Shown: one piece after another, positions 52,120 to 60,561 of the stretch
Position numbering within the stretch: position 1 is the stretch's first letter
Layout: every line of letters begins with the position of its first letter
Made by a program: the position numbers and the translations under genes
Source of the DNA: Burkholderiaceae bacterium
Lineage (GTDB): Bacteria; Pseudomonadota; Gammaproteobacteria; Burkholderiales; Burkholderiaceae_E
DNA: 64,000 bases
Direction of reading: 5' to 3'
Assembly (NCBI GenBank): GCA_027493945.1
Contig: JAOSJU010000001.1
Span: 1,178,001-1,242,000, forward strand
The notes under the pieces: model-generated
Told to the model about the DNA's origin: nothing
Database searches by the model: none
The model's input: only the letters and a program-made list of their open reading frames with translations

Positions 52120-54591
52120 ATGCTGAACCTCGCCGAATACCGCCAGCGTCCTGCGCTGCTCGCCGACTGGCTGCCCTGGGCCGGACTGGTGGCACCGGGC
52201 GTCGTCTTGAACAAGGACGGCAGTTTCCAGCGCACGGCGTGCTTTCGTGGGCCCGACCTCGACAGCGCGACACAGGGCGAGCTGATCTCCACGTCCGCGC
52301 GCCTGAACAACGCGCTGCGCAGGCTGGGTTCGGGCTGGGCGCTGTTCATCGAAGCCGAACGCCGCGCCGCCGCCGACTACCCGCACTCCGATTTCCCCGA
52401 ACCGCTGTCCTGGCTGGTCGATGAAGAACGCCGCGCCGCTTTCGAGGATTCGGGCAACCACTTCGAGAGTGGCTATCACCTGACGCTGGTGTACCTGCCG
52501 TCCGAGGAATCCCGTGCCCGCGCTGCGGGCCTGCTGTACGAAAACCGGCCGACCGAAGGCGTGGATTGGCGCGAACGGCTGCACGCCTTCGTCGCTGAAA
52601 CGGATCGCATCTTCGACCTGCTCGATGGCGTCATGCCGGAAATCGCATGGCTCGATGACAGCCAGACGCTGACCTACCTGCACGCGACCGTCTCGACGCG
52701 ACGCTACCGCGTCGGTGTGCCCGAAGTGCCTTTCCATATCGACGCGCTGCTGACCGATTCCGCGCTGGTCGGCGGCCTGGCGCCGATGCTGGGCGACCAG
52801 CACCTGCGCGTGGTGTCGGTACGGGGTTTCCCGACCTCGACCTGGCCGGGGATCCTGGACGACCTCAACCGCCTGGGCTTTGCGTATCGCTGGAGTACGC
52901 GCTTTCTGTGCCTCGACAAAGCCGAGGCGGAAAAAGAACTCGCCCGCCTGCGTCGCCAGTGGTTTGCGAAAAGGAAGAACGTCATCGCGCTGCTGCGCGA
53001 GACGATCTTCCAGCAGGAAAGCCCGCTGGTCGATACCGACGCCAACAACAAGGCCGCCGACGCCGATGCCGCCTTGCAGGAGTTGGGCAGCGATCAAGTC
53101 GCCTTCGGCTACCTGACGGCGACCGTCACCGTCATGGACGCGGACGCCGCCGTGGCCGACGAGAAGCTGCGCATGGTGGAGCGCGTCATTCAGGGGCGCG
53201 GCTTCGTCACCATCCCCGAAACGCTCAACGCCGTGGATGCGTGGCTGTCCTCGATCCCCGGCAATGCCTATGCGAATGTGCGCCAGCCCATCGTCTCGAC
53301 GCTGAACCTGGCGCACATGATGCCGGTGTCGGCGGTGTGGGCCGGCCAGGAGCGCAATGCGCACCTCGATGGCCCGCCGCTGATCGTCACGCGCACAGAC
53401 GGTGCCACGCCGTTCCGGCTGGTGACGCACATCGGCGACGTGGGCAACACGCTGGTGGTTGGCCCCATCGGCATGGGCAAATCGGTGCTGCTGGCGACGA
53501 TGGCGATGCAGTTCCGCCGTTATCGAGGCTCGCGCATCTTCGCCTTCGACATGGGGCGCTCGATCCGTGCGGCCGTCCTGGGCATGGGCGGCGAGCACTA
53601 CGACCTGGGCGCGGACGACGAGATCGCCTTCCAGCCGCTGGCCCGCATCGACCGCGAGGGCTACCGCACCTGGGCCAGCGAATGGGTGGAAGGCCGCCTG
53701 CTGCACGAAGGCGCGGCCGTCGGCCCGGACGAGAAGGCGGCCATCTGGTCTGCGCTGGGGAGCCTGGCCAGCGCGCCGGTGGAGCAGCGCACGCTCACGG
53801 GCCTGACGGCCTTGCTGCAATCGAACACGTTGCGCCAGGCACTCGCGCCCTACGTCCTGGGCGGCGCGCACGGCAGGCTGCTGGATGCCGACCACGACCG
53901 CCTCGGCACGGCCGACGTGCAGGCGTTCGAGATGGAGGAGCTGATGCACAGCAAGGCCGCTGTGCTCGCGGTGCTGCGCTATCTGTTCGCGCGCTTCGAG
54001 GAGCGGTTGGATGGTGCGCCCACGCTGCTGATCCTTGATGAAGCGTGGTTGTTCCTTGATGACCCGGTGTTTGCCGCGCGCATCCGCCAGTGGCTCAAGA
54101 CGCTGCGCAAGAAGAATGTCAGCGTCATCTTCGCCACGCAGTCGCTCGCGGACGTGAAGGACTCGGCCATCGCGCCGGCCATCATCGAAAGCTGCGCGAG
54201 TCGGATTTTCTTGCCGAACCCGCAAGCGACCGAACCGCAGATTCGCACGATCTACGAGGGCTTCGGCCTCAACAGCCGGCAGATCGAGATCGTCGCCACC
54301 GCGCAGCCCAAGCGCGACTACTACTACCAATCCCGCCTCGGCAACCGCGTGTTCGACCTCGACCTGGGGCCGGCGACGCTGGCCTTCGCGGGCGCTTCCA
54401 CGCCGCAAGACCAGCGCGCCATTGATGAAGTTCTTGGCCGCGTCCTGCTGGACGCCGGCGTGCCCGGCTTCGCGGGCGCCTGGCTGCGCCATCGCGGCCT
54501 CGATTGGGCGGCTGACCTGCTGCCCTCGTTCCCCGGCCTCGCGCCGGGTTCCCTCCGTACCGCTGACCACCCCCTGGAGAACCAACCATGA
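52120..54591 (+). CDS. trbE: TrbE, VirB4-type secretion ATPase
   Basis: 823 aa from the ATG after GGGAGGA; longer ORFs in this frame start in trbD. The N-terminal CagE/TrbE domain is followed by Walker A VGPIGMGKSVLLATMAMQF and Walker B LLILDEAWLFLDD, then KTLRKKNVSVIFATQSLADV. It is the largest ATPase of the mating channel. The stop overlaps the trbJ start. Confidence 0.95.
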   Translation: MLNLAEYRQRPALLADWLPWAGLVAPGVVLNKDGSFQRTACFRGPDLDSATQGELISTSARLNNALRRLGSGWALFIEAERRAAADYPHSDFPEPLSWLVDEERRAAFEDSGNHFESGYHLTLVYLPSEESRARAAGLLYENRPTEGVDWRERLHAFVAETDRIFDLLDGVMPEIAWLDDSQTLTYLHATVSTRRYRVGVPEVPFHIDALLTDSALVGGLAPMLGDQHLRVVSVRGFPTSTWPGILDDLNRLGFAYRWSTRFLCLDKAEAEKELARLRRQWFAKRKNVIALLRETIFQQESPLVDTDANNKAADADAALQELGSDQVAFGYLTATVTVMDADAAVADEKLRMVERVIQGRGFVTIPETLNAVDAWLSSIPGNAYANVRQPIVSTLNLAHMMPVSAVWAGQERNAHLDGPPLIVTRTDGATPFRLVTHIGDVGNTLVVGPIGMGKSVLLATMAMQFRRYRGSRIFAFDMGRSIRAAVLGMGGEHYDLGADDEIAFQPLARIDREGYRTWASEWVEGRLLHEGAAVGPDEKAAIWSALGSLASAPVEQRTLTGLTALLQSNTLRQALAPYVLGGAHGRLLDADHDRLGTADVQAFEMEELMHSKAAVLAVLRYLFARFEERLDGAPTLLILDEAWLFLDDPVFAARIRQWLKTLRKKNVSVIFATQSLADVKDSAIAPAIIESCASRIFLPNPQATEPQIRTIYEGFGLNSRQIEIVATAQPKRDYYYQSRLGNRVFDLDLGPATLAFAGASTPQDQRAIDEVLGRVLLDAGVPGFAGAWLRHRGLDWAADLLPSFPGLAPGSLRTADHPLENQP

Positions 54592-55343
54592 AATTGCATA
54601 CCCCCAAACTCGCCGCGCTGACCGCTGCCTGCGTGCTCGCCTTCGGCATCGCGCAGCCCGCGCATGCCTTGTTCGGTGTCGGCGACATCGTGCTCGACCC
54701 GACCAATCTGATTCAGAACACGATGACTGCTGCGCGCACGCTGGAGCAGATCAACAACCAGATCCGCCAACTCCAGAACGAAGCGCAAATGCTCATCAAC
54801 CAGGCGCGCAATCTGGCCAGCCTGCCGTCCAGCGTGGTCGGCCAGTTGCGTGCGAACCTGGCGACCACCCAGCGACTGATCGCGCAGGCCAAGGGCCTGG
54901 CCTACGACGTGACGAGCATCGACCGGGAGTTCGCGCGCCTGTATCCCGAGAAGTACGCCGCCACGGTGAGCGGCAATCAGATGTACCTCGATGCGCAGGA
55001 GCGTTGGAAGAGCACGCTCAATGGCCTGCAAACCACCATGCAGATGCAGGCCCAGGCGTCGCAGAACCTGAGCGATGACGAAAGCGTGCTGGCCGACCTC
55101 GTGGGCAAGAGCCAGTCGGCCGAGGGCGCGCTGCAAGCGATGCAGGCCATGAACCAGTTGCTGGCCTTGCAGGCCAAGCAGTCGATCCAGACGCAGCGCC
55201 TGCAGATCACGCAAGACCGCGCGGCCTCGCTGGAACTGGCGCGGCAGGCGGCGGCCACGGAGCGCGGACGCGAGGTGACGCGCCGCTTCCTGGGCGAAGG
55301 CACGCCGTACACGCCGCAGTCCGTCAATTTCTACAACCGCTGA
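54588..55343 (+). CDS. trbJ: TrbJ, VirB5-type protein
   Basis: 251 aa with a signal peptide (LAALTAACVLAFGIAQPAHA) and a long helical region: VLDPTNLIQNTMTAARTLEQINNQIRQLQNEAQMLINQARNLASLP. TrbJ/VirB5 proteins are periplasmic or pilus-tip parts needed for mating. Coupled to trbE. Confidence 0.93.
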   Translation: MKLHTPKLAALTAACVLAFGIAQPAHALFGVGDIVLDPTNLIQNTMTAARTLEQINNQIRQLQNEAQMLINQARNLASLPSSVVGQLRANLATTQRLIAQAKGLAYDVTSIDREFARLYPEKYAATVSGNQMYLDAQERWKSTLNGLQTTMQMQAQASQNLSDDESVLADLVGKSQSAEGALQAMQAMNQLLALQAKQSIQTQRLQITQDRAASLELARQAAATERGREVTRRFLGEGTPYTPQSVNFYNR

Positions 55344-55354
55344 GGGAGGCTGCC

Positions 55355-55669
55355 ATGCAACGCACGCCCGTCGTGTTCGCCTTCGCCGTTCATGCGCTGG
55401 TGCTGGCCGGCTGTGACCGGCCGCAGCAGGTGCCGGTGAATGCGCTCGCCGCCGACCCGGCCCGGCTGCACGCGCTGCGCGCGCAGTGCCGCACGGGCGC
55501 GCACGACGGCGCGTTTTGCGCGCAGGTGGCTCAAGCCGACCTGCGGCGCTTTCTCTCCGGCCAGGCCGGGCCGGGCGAGTACCAGACGCTCGCCGACCTG
55601 CCACCGATTCCGCCCAGCTTCGATGAACCCACCGATGCCGATGCGCCTGGGCAGGAGGACTCGCCATGA
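55355..55669 (+). CDS. TrbK/EexN-like lipoprotein
   Basis: 104 aa with a lipoprotein signal (FAFAVHALVLAGCDRPQ) and the motif VNALAADPARLHALRAQCRTGAHDGAFCAQVAQADLRRFL. This is collinear with the EexN-like protein encoded before traG, including the two cysteines. In IncP plasmids trbK, the entry-exclusion gene, occupies the same place between trbJ and trbL. GAGG precedes the ATG and the stop overlaps trbL. Confidence 0.8.
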   Translation: MQRTPVVFAFAVHALVLAGCDRPQQVPVNALAADPARLHALRAQCRTGAHDGAFCAQVAQADLRRFLSGQAGPGEYQTLADLPPIPPSFDEPTDADAPGQEDSP

Positions 55670-57018
55670 ACGACGTAACGATCATCGATCGTTTCCTCGA
55701 CACCTTCTCGCGCTACATCGACTCGGGCTTTGGCCTGTTGCACGGCGAAGTGGCGTTTCTGACCGCCACGCTGATCGTCATCGACATGACGCTCGCCGGG
55801 CTGTTCTGGGCGATGAGCCATGCCACCGGCCAGGGCGAGGACGTGATTGTCAAGCTGATCCGCAAGGTGCTGTACGTCGGCGCCTTCGCCTACATCATCG
55901 GCAACTTCAACTGGCTGGCCGGCATCGTGTTCCGCTCATTCGCGGGTCTGGGCCTGACGGCCAGCGGCTCGACCCTGAGCATGGAGAACTTCTTGCAACC
56001 GGGCCGGCTGGCGAAGGTCGGCATCGACGCCGGGGCGCCGATCCTGAAGCAGATCGGCGACATGGCGGGCTTTCCCGAAGTGTTCGTGAACATCACGCCC
56101 ATCGTCGTGATGTTCCTCGCGTGGCTGATCGTCCTGCTGTGCTTCTTCGTGCTGGCGATCCAGCTTTTCATCACGCTGATCGAGTTCAAGCTGACCACGC
56201 TCGCGGGCTTCGTGCTCGTGCCGTTCGCACTCTGGAACAAGACCGCATTCCTCGCCGAGAAGGTGCTGGGCAACGTGGTGTCGTCGGGCATCAAGGTGCT
56301 GGTGCTGGCGGTGATCATCGGCATCGGCTCGGGGTTGTTTGCCGAGTTTCAAGTGCAGCCAGCCGAGCCATCCATCGACCACTCCGTGGTCGTGATGCTG
56401 GCCTCGCTGACGCTGCTGGCCTTGGGCATCTTCGGGCCGGGCATTGCGACCGGGCTGGTGTCCGGCGGCCCGCAGCTCGGCGCAGGTGCAATGGCCGGTG
56501 CCGCGCTGGGCGCGGCCGGCGCTGCTGTTGCCGTGGGCGCTGCGGCCACGGGCGTCGGCGGCGCGGTCGCCGCCGGGGCGCGCATGGCGCCCGCAGCCGC
56601 CAAGCTGGCGGGCAGCGGAGCGCGTGCCGCCACCGGAGTCGCCAGCAGTGCCCGGTCGGCGTTTCAGGCAGGTTCCGCATCCGCTGGCGGTGGCCTCAAG
56701 GGCGCTGCCGCTGGCGTGGGCAATGTCGCCAAGACCGGCGCACAGGCGGCCGGGCAGAAGGTGGCCGAGGGCGCACGCTCGATGAAGGAGCGTGTCGCCG
56801 CTGCCTTCCGGCCCGACGACGCCGGATCGGCTTCGGGGGCCGGTGCCGCGCAGGCGGCAAACGAGCCAACCCCATCCACTGCGCAACCCGCCTGGGCCAA
56901 GCGCCTGCATCGCAGGCAGCAGATCACCCATGCCGCGACCACGGCCGCCCACACGCTGCGCGGCGGCGACGGCGGCAGCTCCAGCCAGGGACCAAGTCTT
57001 CGTGATTCCGATTCCTGA
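55666..57018 (+). CDS. trbL: TrbL, VirB6-type channel protein
   Basis: 450 aa. About six membrane segments lie in residues 20-260 (for example VAFLTATLIVIDMTLAGLFW and VVMFLAWLIVLLCFFVLAIQLFI). An alanine/glycine-rich low-complexity tail follows, containing GAMAGAALGAAGAAVAVGAA. It forms the inner-membrane part of the mating channel. Confidence 0.93.
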   Translation: MNDVTIIDRFLDTFSRYIDSGFGLLHGEVAFLTATLIVIDMTLAGLFWAMSHATGQGEDVIVKLIRKVLYVGAFAYIIGNFNWLAGIVFRSFAGLGLTASGSTLSMENFLQPGRLAKVGIDAGAPILKQIGDMAGFPEVFVNITPIVVMFLAWLIVLLCFFVLAIQLFITLIEFKLTTLAGFVLVPFALWNKTAFLAEKVLGNVVSSGIKVLVLAVIIGIGSGLFAEFQVQPAEPSIDHSVVVMLASLTLLALGIFGPGIATGLVSGGPQLGAGAMAGAALGAAGAAVAVGAAATGVGGAVAAGARMAPAAAKLAGSGARAATGVASSARSAFQAGSASAGGGLKGAAAGVGNVAKTGAQAAGQKVAEGARSMKERVAAAFRPDDAGSASGAGAAQAANEPTPSTAQPAWAKRLHRRQQITHAATTAAHTLRGGDGGSSSQGPSLRDSDS

Positions 57019-57036
57019 TCCTCAAGGAGAACATCC

Positions 57037-57741
57037 ATGCGATTCAAAAGACCGCAGGTGCGCTACGCCGACACGCCGCAGCCTGCCACTCCGTACCAAT
57101 CCGCCGCCCGAGGTTTGGGACGAGCGCATCGGCTCGGCCCGCGTGCAGGCGAAGAACTGGCGTTTCATGGCCTTCGGCTGCCTCACGTTGGCGGTGCTGA
57201 TGGCGGGTGGACTGGTTTGGCGCTCCGCGCAGTCCATCGTGACGCCCTACGTCATTGAAGTGGACAACGCGGGCCGGTGCGCGCTGTCGGCGAGGCCGCC
57301 ACGCCATACCGGCCCAGCGATGCCCGGGTGGCCTATCACCTGGGCCGCTTCGTCGGCCTGGTGCGCTCGCTGTCCATCGACCCCATCGTGGTGCGGCAGA
57401 ACTGGCTGGACGCCTACGACTACACCACGGACAAGGGCGCGGCCGTGCTCAACGAATACGCCCGCACCAATGACCCGTTTGCGCGCATCGGCAAGGAGTC
57501 GGTGACGGTGCAGATCAGCAGCGTGACCCGCGCCAGCGACACGTCGTTCAACGTGCGCTGGACGGAGACGCGCTTCGTCAACGGCGCGCTGGATCGTACC
57601 GAACGCTGGAACGCGGTGATTTCCACGGTGCTGCAAGCCCCGCGCACCGAGCAGCGTCTGCGCAAGAACCCTCTGGGCATCTACGTCAACGGCCTGTCGT
57701 GGAGCCGCGAACTGGAAGGAAACGAAGGAGCCAAGCCATGA
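57037..57741 (+). CDS. trbF: TrbF, VirB8-type protein, two compensating frame breaks
   Basis: It begins MRFKRPQVRYADTPQPATPYQSAA after AAGGAG. The frame shifts near 57105-57115 to VWDERIGSARVQAKNWRFMAFGCLTLAVLMAGGLVW (membrane anchor) and SIVTPYVIEVDNAG. It returns near 57272 to VRAVGEAATPYRPSDARVAYHLGRFVGLVRSLS and so on to the stop. The net effect is zero, but about 55 residues, including the anchor, are out of frame as written. Repaired length is about 234 aa. TrbF is essential for mating in IncP, so a real lesion would abolish transfer. Confidence 0.85.
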
Positions 57742-58755
57742 ATGATCTTTTCCGTAAATCCGCCTTGCCGGTGATCCTGCTTGCATCGACTGTTCTGTTC
57801 ACGGGCTGCGCCACGCAGGGTAAGCCGCCGCCGGTGATCTCGCTCGATGAGCCGGTACAGGCCCAGCCGCTGCCGGAGCCGCCTGCGCCTGTGGAAGTGG
57901 TGGCCGTGCCGCAGGTGCTGCCGATGCCGGCGCAGATGAAGCCTGTGCCGGATGTCAAGCCCACGCCGGAACCCGTCGATGAAACCGTGCGCGTGTCCCG
58001 CGCCAATGCCGAAGCGCGCATCGCACCCACGCGCGAAGGCTATGTCAACGCAATTCAGGTGTGGCCCTTCACCGATGGCGCGCTGTATCAGGTCTATGCG
58101 GCCGTGGGCCGCGTGACCGTGATCGCGCTCCAGCCGGGCGAGGAACTGGTGACGGTGGCCGCTGGCGACACGGTGCGCTGGATCGTTGGGGACACATCGA
58201 GCGGCAGCGGCAATAGCAACGATGGTGGGCTGCGCGTGAACGTGATGGTCAAGCCGATCCGCTCGGGCCTGAAAACCAATCTGGTCGTCACCACCAGCAG
58301 GCGCACCTACCTGCTGGAACTGACCTCGACCGAGAAGACGTGGATGGCGTCGGTGTCTTGGGAATATCCCAAGGACAAGATGTTGGCCTTGCAGCGCCGA
58401 GGCGCAGGCGGCCAGCGCCGCCGCGCCGGTCGATGCGGGCTTGTCGCTGGAAAAGATCCGTTTCCGCTACGCGGTCAGCGGCAGTAATCCGCCGTGGAAG
58501 CCGCTGCGTGCCTTCGATGACGGTGAGAAGGTCTACATCCAGTTTCCGCCGGGCATCGCCCAGGGCGAGCTGCCCCCGCTGTTCGTGATCGGCGCGCGGG
58601 GCGACGGGCAACTGGTGAACTACCGCTTCCGCTCGCCGTACTACATCGTGGATCGCCTGTTCGGTGCAGCCGAGCTGCGCTTGGGCGGCGACAAGGGCGA
58701 CGTGGTGCGAATTGAGCGCACAGATGGCGTTTTCGGTGGCACGCGGAGGAACTGA
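57738..58755 (+). CDS. trbG: TrbG, VirB9-type outer-membrane-complex protein, one frame break
   Basis: The ATG overlaps the trbF stop. It has a lipoprotein-like signal (VILLASTVLFTGCATQG), a proline-rich linker, then NAIQVWPFTDGALYQVYAAVGRVTVIALQPGEELVTVAAGDTVRW of the CagX/VirB9 domain. Near nt 58398 one base is off. The C-terminal domain continues LSLEKIRFRYAVSGSNPPWKPLRAFDDGEKVYIQFPPG to a stop at 58755. Repaired length is about 338 aa. Confidence 0.88.
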
Positions 58756-58757
58756 CC

Positions 58758-60026
58758 ATGAGCCAGGACGATTCCCCTGATCTTGCATCGCAGGCGGGCA
58801 AGGTCGCACCCGAGGCGGTGGCGCTGCGCGCCCAGCCGCGCCCGGTCACACGACTGAACCGGCGCACGCTGGCCATCCTCGTCGGCGGCTTGTCGGTCGC
58901 CGTGCTCGGAGCCACAATCTGGTCGCTGCAACCGCATCAGCGTGGCGCGGGCGAGCAGACCGAGCTTTACAACGTCGATCGCGTCTCGAAGTCCGGAAGG
59001 GCTGGATGGCCTGCCGAGCGACTACTCGAAGCTGCCGCCGAAGGTGCCCGAGTTGGGGCCGCCGCTGCCGGGCGATCTCGGCCCGGCCATCGTGAAGTCG
59101 CAGCAGCCGGTGACGCCAGCTTACGCACCGCCGGGGCATGATCCAGAGGATGCACGGCGCAAGGAAGCCGATGCGGCGGCGACTTCGTCGGTGTTCTTCC
59201 GCTCGGGCGCTCAGGGCAAGGCCGCAACGGTGGCGCAGGCGGCGCCGGGTGCGCCTGGTGGTGCAAGTGCGCTCGCGGCCTTCGACCCGCTCGCTGCCGG
59301 GCCTGCCTCGACGGCGGCTCAGCCCGCCGACCCGACCGCCGTGCAGAACCGGCAAGACCAGAAAGAGGCGTTCCTGAAAGGCGGCTCTACAGAAACCCGC
59401 AATTCCGGCAATCTGCAAATGCCATCCTCGCCGTACCAAGTCATGGCCGGAACGGTGATCGCCGGCGCGCTGGTGACAGGCATCAAGTCGGATTTGCCGG
59501 GGGACGTGATCGGCACTGTGACGGAGCCGGTGTACGACACAGCCACCGGCAAGTTCCTGCTGATCCCACAGGGCTCGCGCATTCTGGGCAAATACAACAG
59601 CCAGGTGAGCTATGGGCAGAGCCGCGTGCAGGTGGTGTGGAATCGGATCATCCTGCCGGACACGTCCTCGCTGAAACTCGACAACCTCGCGGGCACCGAT
59701 CCGGCTGGCTATGCCGGGCTGGAGGATGGCGTCGATTGGCACTGGGATCGCGCTTTTGCCGGTGCGGCGCTGACCACGTTGCTGGGCGTGGGCGCCGAGC
59801 TGGTCGCGCCGGAGAACCGGCAGAACGGCAACCGCATCGTGATTGCCGGGCGCGATAGCGCACAGGACAGCATCAATCAGGTCGGCCAGGAGATGACCCG
59901 GCGCAACATGAACATTCAGCCGACCTTGACGGAGCGGCCGGGCCTGCCGGTGCGGATCATCGTCAACCGCGATCTGATGTTGCGGCCGTACCAGCCTATG
60001 TTTTTCAATCGGGGGCGATGCGATGA
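58758..60026 (+). CDS. trbI: TrbI, VirB10-type protein, two frame breaks
   Basis: It starts MSQDDSPDLASQAGKV with one membrane segment (RTLAILVGGLSVAVLGATIWSL). An extra T near 58992 breaks the frame before EGLDGLPSDYSKLPPKVPEL. The VirB10 beta-barrel domain is intact (YQVMAGTVIAGALVTGIKSDLPGDVIG, FLLIPQGSRILGKYNSQVSYGQSRVQVVWNRIILPD). At the end FFNRGR reads past the expected stop; one missing base in the G run near 60012 would end the gene at 60026, overlapping the next start. As written the frame runs on to 60336. Repaired length is about 422 aa. Confidence 0.88.
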
Positions 60027-60268
60027 GCACGGCCAAGAAGCTGCGGCTCGGGCCGCTGCCCAAGACCGAGAATGTGAAGCTGACCTTCGCTTGCCCGGCC
60101 AGCCTGAAAACCGACCTCGACCGCTACGCTGCGCTGCACGCGCAAGCGTATGGCGAAGCGGTCGATGCGACGACATTGATTCCGCACATGCTGGAGGCGT
60201 TCATGGCAGGGGATCGGGGATTCAGGAAGGGAAGCGGGAGCAAGGCCGCACCGCCGAAGTCGGGTTGA
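60023..60268 (+). CDS. DUF2274 domain protein
   Basis: 81 aa: MSTAKKLRLGPLPKTENVKLTFACPASLKTDLDRYAALHAQAYGE...DATTLIPHMLEAFMAGDRGF. This is the DUF2274 pattern of a small RHH-like protein encoded at the end of trb operons in Tn4371-type ICEs. A terminator hairpin follows 32 bp later. Confidence 0.88.
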   Translation: MSTAKKLRLGPLPKTENVKLTFACPASLKTDLDRYAALHAQAYGEAVDATTLIPHMLEAFMAGDRGFRKGSGSKAAPPKSG

Positions 60269-60300
60269 CGATACGAGCGTATCCGCCATCCGCTCACCAA

Positions 60301-60328
60301 GAAAGCGCAGCCCACTGGCTGCGCTTTC
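60301..60328 (+). terminator. Terminator of the trb operon
   Basis: A perfect 12-bp stem (GAAAGCGCAGCC and complement, loop CACT) followed by GCTTTT. It closes the traG-trb-DUF2274 unit. Confidence 0.8.
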
Positions 60329-60541
60329 GCTTTTGAGGAGCCTTCTGGAAGTGCAGGACTATGATGACCGATGCGACCTTGCCTGCTGCGGTGCCCTTGC
60401 GCTTACCACCGCGAAGCGCCTATGCGACACCTAGCTCGAAAAGCAGCAAGAGGACACAACGGCTGAAATCTAGCCTAACCTATTACCCCATAAGACCTTT
60501 TGCCCTGCTGCATGTCTGCATGAAAGACTTGACAGCGGACA

Positions 60542-60549
60542 TTTTTCAT
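60542..60549 (+). other. TTTTTCAT, candidate right attachment site (attR)
   Basis: TTTTTCAT is the 8-bp site reported for Tn4371-family integration. This copy lies 210 bp after the trb terminator, where the right end is expected, and 12 bp before the helicase start codon. The left copy would be outside the window. An 8-mer can occur by chance in 64 kb, so the call depends on position. Confidence 0.45.
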
Positions 60550-60561
60550 TGGAGCATCACC

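Noticed and set aside
51808..54585. A 925-aa open frame antisense to trbE
   Set aside because: It mirrors the codon structure of a highly conserved ATPase gene, has a low-complexity His/Arg/Gly-rich composition and no family match. It is a GC-driven shadow.
60361..60561. N-terminal extension of the helicase from ATG 60361
   Set aside because: The extra 67 residues are not helicase-like and cross the putative att site. The ATG at 60562 has GGAG and better composition.
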